The position numbers and the translations under genes were made by a program. The notes beneath the pieces are model-generated. The model saw only the letters and a program-made list of their open reading frames with translations. It was not told where the DNA came from and ran no database searches. From DATIBL01 sp035457505 (lineage in GTDB: Bacteria > Patescibacteriota > Minisyncoccia > Phycocordibacterales > UBA6899), in contig DATIBL010000056.1 in assembly GCA_035457505.1 (NCBI GenBank), forward strand, positions 1 to 21,978: a stretch of 21,978 nucleotides of DNA. The letters run 5' to 3'. Shown piece after piece: positions 1-6,101 of this stretch. Each line of letters starts with the position of its first letter. The first letter of the stretch is position 1.

Positions 1-296
1 TCCATCGTCAGCGTCGAACTCACCAGCTGTGGATTGATCGTATTCAACAGCAACCATGCTCCAATCGCGATCAAGAGCCCAAAGATCGCATCCCAGATAC
101 ACTTCTTGGCTGCTTCTCTTCCTCCTGCCCCCTCGCTCATCATGAGCTTGATCCCACAGATCACGAGCATCACCACTGCCAGGACTCCTGATACGCCGAT
201 CAGGAGAAAGAACATCTTTTCCAAATAGTCTCCGAGGGTCATCGATCCGGTGATGATGGAACCGATCGGCTGGAGGACATTGTATGAGGTCATCAT
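1..296 (-). CDS. TrbC/VirB2-like T4SS pilin family protein (3' end outside window)
   Basis: The reading frame runs off the left edge, so the C-terminus is missing. The protein has two hydrophobic helices: one beginning at the motif MFFLLIGVSGVLAVVMLV and a second at AIFGLLIAIGAWLLLNTINP, joined by a short polar loop GAGGREAAKK. This helix, Gly-rich basic loop, helix ending in NTINP arrangement is what I know from the small T4SS_pilin/TrbC-like membrane proteins frequent in Patescibacteria; in those genomes they are often not beside a full secretion system, so 'pilin' is a family name rather than a proven role. An ATG at 308 is in frame but overlaps a consensus TATAAT, so I place the start at the ATG at 296, 10 nt past that -10 box (another ATG follows at 293). 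No Shine-Dalgarno sequence is visible. Confidence 0.75.
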   Translation of the reverse strand, partial: MMTSYNVLQPIGSIITGSMTLGDYLEKMFFLLIGVSGVLAVVMLVICGIKLMMSEGAGGREAAKKCIWDAIFGLLIAIGAWLLLNTINPQLVSSTLTM

Positions 297-306
297 AGAT
301 GCACTC

Positions 307-335
307 ATTATAGCTGCCCGCTCTCTTCAAGGGAA
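307..335 (-). promoter_or_regulatory. Promoter of the T4SS pilin gene
   Basis: On the minus strand TTCCCT (335-330), a 17-nt spacer and a perfect TATAAT (312-307). The predicted transcription start falls within a few bases of the ATG at 296, giving a nearly leaderless transcript. The -35 element is only a partial match. Confidence 0.6.
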
Positions 336-381
336 AGGGGAGATATCCCACGCGGGTGGGGTGGGGTTTCCAAACGCACTC

Positions 382-1677
382 TTACGGTTTTTTGGGAGCA
401 GTCGTATGCGGTGCGTGGAGGAGCTCTGCGACAACCTCGCGGTCATCCCAGCGTTCGCGAGATCCGTTCGGGCCCATAATATATGGGTCTGTGCCTTTGC
501 CCGTGATGAGGACAACCTTCTTCCGCGGTGAAGTGCTGGCTCGAACGAGTGACAAGGCGAGTGCGATGGCGCCGCGGCGATCAAGGAGAACATGGTGCGG
601 TTTCTCTCCCATGCCGCCCTCCATTTCACGGAGGATCTTTAGGGGGTCTTCGTCGTATGGGTCCTCGTTGGTAAGGATGACGTGATCGCATCGCTCGGCG
701 GCGATCTTGCCCATCACGGGGCGCTTCCATGTGTCGCGGCCGCCTCCCGTGTTGCCGAGGACACAGATGCGCTCGTACCCTTCGAAGGCATCATAGACTG
801 CCATAAGCGAATCCGGAGTATGGGCATAGTCGACGATCACGTCGAACGGCTGCCCCTCGTCGATGCTCTCCATGCGCCCAGGGATCGAGCTCACCCGAGC
901 GACCCCTCGTCCAATAGCTTCGGTCGGCACTCCAAGTTCGCGGGCGAGGACAGCCGCAGCGAGAATGTTTCGTGCGTTAAAATCGCCTCGAAGCGGAGTC
1001 GCGATCGCCGTGTCTTTCCAGGTGAAACGGAGCCCTGCTTCGTCGGACTCGTACCCCGAGATGTCTGTCGTCGAAAAGGGGATCGCGTGAACGCCGGGGA
1101 CTTCGAAGAAAAAGTGCGCATTTGCATCGTCGGCGTTCCCGACCATAAGCCGCGCGCGCTTCTTTGAGCGGCCAAGCTCGCGGGCGATCGAGAGTTTGGC
1201 GTCGCGATAGTTCTCGAACGATCCGTGCGACTCGATGTGCTCAGGAGCGAGGTTGGTAAAGATGAGTGCATCGAGATCGATCCATTTGTGGCGGAACTGC
1301 TTGGCGCCCTCGGAGGTCATTTCGATGATCGCATGTGTGCATTTCGCGCGCGCAGCATCGGCGAGGAATTTTTGGACGAAGAAGCGCCCTGGCATGGTCA
1401 TCTTCCGAAGATTGCGTTCGTTGCGCTCAGCGATCTTGAAGCGAAGCGTTCCGAGGAGCGCGGTGCGGTGACCCGCCGACTCGAGGATCGCGTTTAGGAT
1501 CTCGGCGGTCGATGTTTTTCCTTTGGTTCCCGTGATGCCGATCACGACAAGTTTGCGCGAAGGGAATCCGTAGAGAGCGGCGCCGAGAAAAGCGAGTGCT
1601 TGATGATAGAGAGGGGAGAGTGCATTGAAGACGGGCGCCGGGAGGATCTGTTTGATCGATCGCAGGAGTTGGTCCAT
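382..1677 (-). CDS. murE: MurE-like UDP-N-acetylmuramyl peptide ligase, short form
   Basis: Mur ligase of 431 aa that should add the third residue to UDP-MurNAc-dipeptide in cytoplasmic peptidoglycan synthesis. Visible: the ATP-binding P-loop GITGTKGKTST (about residue 48), the central-domain segment TNLAPEHIESHG, the YRDAKLS lysine region that is carbamylated in Mur ligases, a FNARNILAA motif, and C-terminal-domain motifs IPGRME, VDYAHTPDSL and GNTGGGRD. It begins only about 45 residues before the P-loop, so most of the normal UDP-binding N-terminal domain is missing; MurE proteins are usually near 490 aa. The position of the amino-acid-selecting DNPR motif reads NEDPYDEDP, so the amino acid added (meso-DAP, Lys or other) cannot be predicted. 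It starts 33 bp after ruvA on the same strand and is probably cotranscribed. No Shine-Dalgarno sequence. Family assignment is strong; exact substrate is open. Confidence 0.88.
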   Translation of the reverse strand: MDQLLRSIKQILPAPVFNALSPLYHQALAFLGAALYGFPSRKLVVIGITGTKGKTSTAEILNAILESAGHRTALLGTLRFKIAERNERNLRKMTMPGRFFVQKFLADAARAKCTHAIIEMTSEGAKQFRHKWIDLDALIFTNLAPEHIESHGSFENYRDAKLSIARELGRSKKRARLMVGNADDANAHFFFEVPGVHAIPFSTTDISGYESDEAGLRFTWKDTAIATPLRGDFNARNILAAAVLARELGVPTEAIGRGVARVSSIPGRMESIDEGQPFDVIVDYAHTPDSLMAVYDAFEGYERICVLGNTGGGRDTWKRPVMGKIAAERCDHVILTNEDPYDEDPLKILREMEGGMGEKPHHVLLDRRGAIALALSLVRASTSPRKKVVLITGKGTDPYIMGPNGSRERWDDREVVAELLHAPHTTAPKKP

Positions 1678-1710
1678 AGAGATGGTTCAGGATCGGATAA
1701 TGACGAGTGG

Positions 1711-2280
1711 CTAGCGGTTTTTGCCGAGACGTTTCAGTGCCTCGCGGATGCGCTCCTCGGTCTTGCCGTCCGAGACAGCAGCAAGCGCTTCCTGGGCTTC
1801 GCGGATCGAGTAGCCGAGCGACTGCAGCGCGTCGATCGCGTCTTTCTCTTCGGCGAGCGCCGGGTGCGTCCCTTCGGAAAATGCCGCAGCTTTTTCACGG
1901 AGCTCGAGGATGATCTTTTGGGCGGTCTTTGCACCGATGCCGGAGACCTTGGTGAGGTATGCGCTATCGCCGGAGCGGATTGCGGATGCGAGCGTTGCGA
2001 CCGGAGCGAGATCGATGATCCCGAGTGCAGAGCGCGGACCGATCCCGGAGACGCCGATCAGGAGTTCGAAGAAGCGCAGTTCGTCCGCGGTGCGAAATCC
2101 GAAGAGGTCGATCGCGCTTTCCCGCATCGCCGTGTAGATCCAGAGTTCCGCGGCATCGCCTGGCGCAAAAGTGCCGAGCATGCCTTCGGGGACATTGACC
2201 CGATATCCGACCCCGCCGGCCAAAAGGACTACGGAACGGTCGAGTGTCGCATGAATGGTGCCCGAAAGATAGGCGATCAT
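1711..2280 (-). CDS. ruvA: Holliday junction DNA helicase subunit RuvA
   Basis: Protein of 189 aa, close to the usual length. RuvA binds four-way DNA junctions and recruits the RuvB motor for branch migration. The N-terminal OB-fold is recognisable (MIAYLSGTI, GVGYRVNVPE, LWIYTAMRESAIDLFGF), followed by two helix-hairpin-helix motifs (LIGVSGIGPRSALGI and LTKVSGIGAKTAQKIILEL) and a C-terminal domain III (DAIDALQSLGYSIREAQEAL). An in-frame ATG at 2292 lies inside the -10 box TATGAT, so the ATG at 2280 (MIAYLSG) is the better start and also matches the family. murE follows 33 bp downstream; ruvX is elsewhere in the window (16176). Confidence 0.96.
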   Translation of the reverse strand: MIAYLSGTIHATLDRSVVLLAGGVGYRVNVPEGMLGTFAPGDAAELWIYTAMRESAIDLFGFRTADELRFFELLIGVSGIGPRSALGIIDLAPVATLASAIRSGDSAYLTKVSGIGAKTAQKIILELREKAAAFSEGTHPALAEEKDAIDALQSLGYSIREAQEALAAVSDGKTEERIREALKRLGKNR

Positions 2281-2287
2281 AGGCCAT

Positions 2288-2296
2288 ATCATACCA
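2288..2296 (-). promoter_or_regulatory. Extended -10 promoter of ruvA
   Basis: On the minus strand TGG followed by TATGAT (2293-2288), an extended -10 (TGn) element. Seven nt separate it from the ATG at 2280, so the transcript is predicted to be leaderless. No clear -35 at 17 nt. Confidence 0.55.
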
Positions 2297-2381
2297 CGAC
2301 ACCTTCTTTGGGCCTTTCCCGGGAGGGTTCCGAGCGCCCGTGCCGGTCCAGAGGGGATTCCGGGGAGTTTCGAGGAAAGAC

Positions 2382-2410
2382 TTGCGTTTTTTACGATCCG
2401 TTGCTAGGAT
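2382..2410 (+). promoter_or_regulatory. Promoter of rpsT
   Basis: TTGCGT (2382-2387), 17-nt spacer, TAGGAT (2405-2410) with an upstream TGC (extended -10). The start codon is 11 nt further on, too short for a normal leader with a Shine-Dalgarno site. Confidence 0.65.
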
Positions 2411-2421
2411 ACCGAGCACTT

Positions 2422-2691
2422 ATGGCAATCACGACATCAGCCAAACGAGCCATCCGCGTCGCAGCGCGCCGCCGTGTGCACAACGTGCGCCGCGTGGATG
2501 CAATGCGCGAGGCGGTGAAGACCATGCGCAAGCTTGTTGTTGCGAAGAAAGTTGCTGAGGCAGAGAAGATGATGGCCTCCGCATACAAGGCGATCGACAA
2601 GGCAGCCAAGCGTGGCGTCATCAAGAAGAACACCGCCTCCCGCAAGAAGTCTCGCCTCATGGCCCTCGTTCGCAAGAATTCCGGAAAGTAA
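2422..2691 (+). CDS. rpsT: 30S ribosomal protein S20
   Basis: Protein of 89 aa, extremely rich in Lys, Arg and Ala, with the S20 pattern: N-terminal TSAKRAIR, a basic helix ending in NVRRVDAMREAVK, the central AEKMMASAYKAIDKAAKRGVIKKNTASRKKSRL and a short basic tail. S20 is a primary binder of 16S rRNA in 30S assembly. The reading frame stays open far upstream, but the MAITTSAK start fits the family and lies just behind a good promoter, so the upstream extension is rejected. Monocistronic, closed by a terminator shared with the converging response-regulator gene. Confidence 0.95.
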   Translation: MAITTSAKRAIRVAARRRVHNVRRVDAMREAVKTMRKLVVAKKVAEAEKMMASAYKAIDKAAKRGVIKKNTASRKKSRLMALVRKNSGK

Positions 2692-2700
2692 TCGTCCTCA

Positions 2701-2731
2701 AACAAAAATCGCCCGAAAGGCGTTTTTTGTT
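2701..2731. terminator. Bidirectional rho-independent terminator between rpsT and response regulator
   Basis: Stem CGCC/GGCG (2710-2713 with 2719-2722) around the loop CGAAA, extended past one T-T mismatch by an A-run (left) pairing with a T-run (right). A U-rich tail follows in both directions, which suits two converging genes. Confidence 0.8.
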
Positions 2732-2749
2732 TTCCGAAAAGCCGAGTGG

Positions 2750-3154
2750 CTATGCGTCGGCGTTGCCTTTTTCGCGCTCGTTCGCGCTGACGCGCTCCTG
2801 CACCATTTCCGCGACTTCGTGCGGAAGAATGTTCGATTTGATGAGATAGCTTGCCGCACCGAGTTGGACGCCCTTTTCGATCTCCTCGCGTCCGCCGAGA
2901 TTCGAGAGGATGATGACCGGGATATCTAAGGTCTTCGGTTCCGCCTTGAGCTTCTCGAGGATCTCGAAGCCGCCCATGTCGGGGAGCATGATATCAAGAA
3001 GAATGAGATCCGGATGCTCGCCAGCCGCTTTTGCGAGCCCATCGGCTCCCGTATTGGCGGTCAGAACAGAGAATCCGCTTTCGATCAGCTTGCCGCTCAC
3101 GAGGCTCGAGAGAAATGCATCGTCCTCGATACAGAGTACTTTCTTTGGTCCCAT
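2750..3154 (-). CDS. Single-domain response regulator (CheY-like receiver)
   Basis: Protein of 134 aa that is only a receiver domain with no output domain. Acidic pocket E10-D11-D12, phosphoacceptor D54 in LILLDIMLPDMGG, switch Ser84 in VIILSN, and conserved Lys106 in SYLIKS are all present. It probably relays a phosphate from a histidine kinase to another protein, as CheY or Spo0F do; no kinase is in the window. The start at 3154 (MGPKKVLCIEDD) is chosen over the longer frame because a TTGCGC-17-TATACT promoter ends 7 nt upstream of it. Converges with rpsT and is divergent from the pcp-like gene. Confidence 0.9.
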   Translation of the reverse strand: MGPKKVLCIEDDAFLSSLVSGKLIESGFSVLTANTGADGLAKAAGEHPDLILLDIMLPDMGGFEILEKLKAEPKTLDIPVIILSNLGGREEIEKGVQLGAASYLIKSNILPHEVAEMVQERVSANEREKGNADA

Positions 3155-3161
3155 GTCCCCT

Positions 3162-3190
3162 AGTATATGCGCAAGCCCAGAATGGCGCAA
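3162..3190 (-). promoter_or_regulatory. Promoter of the response regulator gene
   Basis: On the minus strand TTGCGC (3190-3185), 17-nt spacer, TATACT (3167-3162); ATG 7 nt later. Predicted leaderless. Confidence 0.7.
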
Positions 3191-3247
3191 AGCCCCCTGG
3201 GGATGTTTCGCATGGCGGGGGTACGATTGGCGCGCCCGCGGGACAGG

Positions 3248-3275
3248 TTCGCCCGATGTTTTCGGGTGGTACCAT
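3248..3275 (+). promoter_or_regulatory. Promoter of the pcp-like gene
   Basis: TTCGCC (3248-3253), 16-nt spacer, TGG then TACCAT (3270-3275, extended -10). The ATG follows after 6 nt, so the mRNA is predicted to be leaderless. Back-to-back with the response regulator promoter. Confidence 0.55.
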
Positions 3276-3281
3276 ACACAG

Positions 3282-3824
3282 ATGTCTGCAAAGCCAAGAT
3301 TTCGAGTCCTTCTCTATGGATTTGTGCCATTCGGGAAATACCGCACCAATGTCTCCGAGCAGTCGATCCGACTACTACCGAAAATGGCTGGTGTCAGAGC
3401 GGTTGTGCTTCCGGTGCGCTTCGACCGGGCGCAATTTCTCCGGGAGATCGCGCAATTCCAGCCGACACACATCCTCGGACTCGGGCAGTGTCCGCGCGGG
3501 AGGAAGATTCGGGTTGAACACCGGGCGGTGAACACAATGAAAGACGTTGCGGCTTCGGCGCGCCCGATAGACCGGAGATCTCCGCCCGCGGTCGTGTTGG
3601 CTTGGAAGATCCCGCTGTCGCCCATGATGCGAGCAAGCCGGAACGCGGGGACGTACGTGTGCAACTATTCGATGTATGTCATTGCGCGCGCCGCTGAGCG
3701 CTCGGGGGCCGTGAGCGCGTTTCTGCATATTCCTGCTCGCGTGGATCCGAAGCTCGCAGTAAAAGAGATTCTGCGAATAATCTCGCAGCAAAAAGGCACG
3801 TCGATTGGGCGCAAATTGCATTGA
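3282..3824 (+). CDS. pcp: Pyroglutamyl-peptidase I-like cysteine peptidase (family C15)
   Basis: Protein of 180 aa. C15 peptidases remove N-terminal pyroglutamate from peptides in the cytoplasm. The N-terminus VLLYGFVPFGKYRTNVSEQ matches the family's G-F-x-P-F-G...N-x-S pattern, and the catalytic triad can be placed: Glu79 in RKIRVEHRAVN, Cys127 in GTYVCNYSMY, His149 in FLHIPARV, with spacing close to characterised enzymes (E80/C143/H166). It is shorter than typical C15 enzymes (about 200-215 aa), mainly between Glu and Cys, and the usual DNxG segment after the Glu is not obvious, so substrate choice may differ. Start set by the -10 box 6 nt upstream. Confidence 0.8.
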   Translation: MSAKPRFRVLLYGFVPFGKYRTNVSEQSIRLLPKMAGVRAVVLPVRFDRAQFLREIAQFQPTHILGLGQCPRGRKIRVEHRAVNTMKDVAASARPIDRRSPPAVVLAWKIPLSPMMRASRNAGTYVCNYSMYVIARAAERSGAVSAFLHIPARVDPKLAVKEILRIISQQKGTSIGRKLH

Positions 3825-3844
3825 TTTCCGCGCGGGCGTATAGT
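3816..3844 (+). promoter_or_regulatory. Promoter of the Met/His-rich membrane protein gene
   Basis: TTGCAT (3816-3821), 17-nt spacer, TATAGT (3839-3844); ATG 6 nt later. The -35 overlaps the 3' end of the pcp-like gene. Predicted leaderless. Confidence 0.7.
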
Positions 3845-3850
3845 GCGGGC

Positions 3851-4276
3851 ATGACGCGGGCACTTGCACCACTATTGATCCTGGGGTACCTCCTCCTTGT
3901 CCCATTCTGTTTTTTTGGCGGAATGGCTATGTCGGAGATGGCGATGCCTAGCATGAGTGGTCATGCGCATGAACTGGCTGACTGTGTGTCGGGCGGCGCG
4001 ATCGGTTGTGCGCATCTCGCCGATCCCCATGCTCCAGCAGGTGGTCACGGCGACATGTATCTATCGCTCACTGAGACTCCGCTTCAGTCCGGCATTCTTC
4101 TGCTCGTTCTCCTTGCTGTCGGTTTTGCGATCCTCCGAATCAATGGCGCTCAGCTTGTGCGCATCTCCGCGCATGATGTGATGCGGACCGCGCATCTTCG
4201 CGCTCCTCGCGCCTATACACGCCGGGATCTTTTTGCGCGCCTTGCGCTTTTTGAAACGAGCCCGAATTTGTCATAA
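3851..4276 (+). CDS. Small membrane protein with Met/His-rich segment, possibly metal-related
   Basis: No family recognised. The 141-aa product has a hydrophobic N-terminal helix (about residues 5-24), then a segment dense in Met and His (GMAMSEMAMPSMSGHAHE, later CAHLADPHAPAGGHGDM), a second helix (about residues 78-98) and a basic tail rich in Arg. The topology suggests that the Met/His segment is extracytoplasmic. Met and His clusters of this kind commonly bind Cu(I)/Cu(II) or Ag(I), and the gene directly precedes the metal-efflux genes, so a sensing or metal-buffering role is plausible but inferred. The start at 3851 is set by the -10 box 6 nt upstream. A terminator-like hairpin separates it from the next gene, so it is probably its own unit. 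Confidence 0.7.
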   Translation: MTRALAPLLILGYLLLVPFCFFGGMAMSEMAMPSMSGHAHELADCVSGGAIGCAHLADPHAPAGGHGDMYLSLTETPLQSGILLLVLLAVGFAILRINGAQLVRISAHDVMRTAHLRAPRAYTRRDLFARLALFETSPNLS

Positions 4277-4321
4277 GCGGTCGACCTCTTCCGATCACGG
4301 AGTGGAGATCGAGCCGCGCAG

Positions 4322-4343
4322 ACCTCGTTGTTGAGGTTTTTTC
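4322..4343 (+). terminator. Rho-independent terminator upstream of the RND operon
   Basis: ACCTC (4322-4326), loop GTTGTT, GAGGT (4333-4337) running into a T-tract. Short stem but good U-run; ends the 3851-4276 transcript. Confidence 0.6.
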
Positions 4344-4371
4344 TGTTAGCCGTTCGTAAAAATTCGAATGT

Positions 4372-6087
4372 ATGGAAAAGATGACAATATGGCGCACCTC
4401 TTCGCCGGCTCGGCGAAGATCGTTCGCGATCCTCTTCGGAGGCGTGCTGCTCGCGATGGCGGTCGTGGTGCTTGGTCGTGCTGCGGTGCCAAGTGAGGCT
4501 GAAGGCGGAACTCTTGCGCGCGGGGCATCGGCGAACCTCCTTGCGGCAGTCGCAATTGCCGGGGAGGAGCGTGCGGAGGAGGTCGGGAGTTCCTGGCCTG
4601 GAGAGCTGGTCTCGCTTACGAGTGTGCCGGTGCAGCCCCCGCGCGAAGGGATGATCGCCTCGTGGTCGGTGCATGTGGGTGAGCGTGTTGCTATGGGGCA
4701 GGTGATAGGAATGCTTTCTGCGGCCCCTGCGATGCCGGACGCCCTCGCTATGCTTGCGGAGGAAGAGAAGATGGCGGCAATGGCCCGCGTTGATGCAGAG
4801 GCAAAACGTGCATATGCGAGTGAGCGACTTCCGCAACTTATCGCGCTCCGAGAGAGCGTCGAGCAATCGCTGGCGGCATCGGAAGAGATCATCGGGAGTG
4901 GTGGGGCATCAACCTCTTCGTTTTCGATGATCGAAGCGAAGAGGGCAGCGATTCGCGCGATGTTGCGTGGTGCGATGGCGAAGACATATCCGATCATGTC
5001 GGGTCAGAGTGTTCTTCCGTCCCAATGGACCGCGATCACGCTCAGAGACGGGATCGGTGCACAGGACTCACGGCAGAGAGATCATTTCCAGATGGTCATG
5101 TCCACCGTGCTCTCCGATCTCGATACTCCGGACAGTGTCCCCGTGACATCAGGACTGAAATATTTTGATCTCGCCATCGCGCTTGCTGACTCTTCGCTTC
5201 CCGATGGGAATGGACTTACAGAAAAAGAGATCACGATGCTGAAGGACATGCTCCATAAAGACCAGGAGGCGTTTATTATGGCGATCGATAGTCTGCGGGC
5301 AGCTGAACTCATGGCGGTCGATACGCAAAAAATGGCGTTCGAGCAGTTGAAGATGATCGAGAATGACATCGCGATGCTCAAGCAGGACCTCACGATGGCG
5401 GAAGGTGATCGCGCCGCAAAAGACGCTTCGCTGCTTGCGGTGAAGCATGCTGTTGTTGGTACTGCTGCGATCAGGGCACCAGAGCGCGGCATCGTATCGG
5501 CGATCATGAAGAAGACCGGCGAATACGTCATGCCCGGAACGCCGGTTGCGGTCGTGACAGACGGAGCAGACAGTGAGCGGATTGTCCGGTTTCGTATTCC
5601 CGCTAATGCGGCAAAACCGTCAGTTGGCGAGATGCTCTCTGTTGTTCGAACAGGATTTCCGGATGCACCCCGTTCGGCCCGATTGATCGGTGTCGGAAGC
5701 GCGCTCGATGAGGGCGGGGCGATCATGGCTGATGCGGTGCTTTTGGACGCATCCGATTGGCCCGTCGGTGCAGCAGTTCGCGTTCTTGCGCCATCCGGAA
5801 ACACGCCGGTGACAGTTAAACTCTCTTCGCTGTGGTGGGACGCGAGTGGAAACCCAAACATCTGGGCAGTCTCGCTCGGCGGGCGCATCTATGCGAAGAG
5901 CCTGACGCTCGGCCGCACGCTCGGCGAATCAGTCGAAGTTCTCGCCGGCCTCTCGCGCGGTGATCGCTACATCGAGGACGCGACGCCCGAGATCGTGGAG
6001 GACATGTTGATTGATGATATCGGGGCGACGAAGCGGGGAGCGGGCGACTCCTCGTCCGATGCGGCGATGCGAGCGATGGGTATGTAA
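4372..6087 (+). CDS. HlyD/RND-type periplasmic adaptor (membrane fusion protein)
   Basis: Protein of 571 aa with one N-terminal membrane anchor (about residues 17-36). Two lipoyl/barrel-sandwich half-motifs can be seen: PPREGMIASWSVHVGERVAMGQVIGML near residue 90 and IRAPERGIVSAIMKKTGEYVMPGTPVAVV near residue 370. Between them lie about 240 residues, mostly predicted helix rich in Ala, Met, Glu and Lys; this is far longer than the hairpin of typical RND adaptors such as CusB or AcrA. A beta-barrel and membrane-proximal region follows (RIPANAAKPSVGEMLSV onward), then a Met-ending acidic tail. It lies 14 bp before the RND pump gene and should be its partner. No Shine-Dalgarno sequence; an alternative start is the Met at residue 4. 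Confidence 0.85.
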   Translation: MEKMTIWRTSSPARRRSFAILFGGVLLAMAVVVLGRAAVPSEAEGGTLARGASANLLAAVAIAGEERAEEVGSSWPGELVSLTSVPVQPPREGMIASWSVHVGERVAMGQVIGMLSAAPAMPDALAMLAEEEKMAAMARVDAEAKRAYASERLPQLIALRESVEQSLAASEEIIGSGGASTSSFSMIEAKRAAIRAMLRGAMAKTYPIMSGQSVLPSQWTAITLRDGIGAQDSRQRDHFQMVMSTVLSDLDTPDSVPVTSGLKYFDLAIALADSSLPDGNGLTEKEITMLKDMLHKDQEAFIMAIDSLRAAELMAVDTQKMAFEQLKMIENDIAMLKQDLTMAEGDRAAKDASLLAVKHAVVGTAAIRAPERGIVSAIMKKTGEYVMPGTPVAVVTDGADSERIVRFRIPANAAKPSVGEMLSVVRTGFPDAPRSARLIGVGSALDEGGAIMADAVLLDASDWPVGAAVRVLAPSGNTPVTVKLSSLWWDASGNPNIWAVSLGGRIYAKSLTLGRTLGESVEVLAGLSRGDRYIEDATPEIVEDMLIDDIGATKRGAGDSSSDAAMRAMGM

Positions 6088-6101
6088 GAACAACTCTGGA
6101 T

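Noticed and set aside
1600..2421. Long plus-strand extension upstream of rpsT
   Set aside because: It is antisense to ruvA and part of murE, and S20 starts at 2422 behind its own promoter.
3851..4276. Lipoprotein assignment for the Met/His-rich protein
   Set aside because: The Cys after the first helix is in PFC-F, which does not fit a lipobox with small residues before the Cys.
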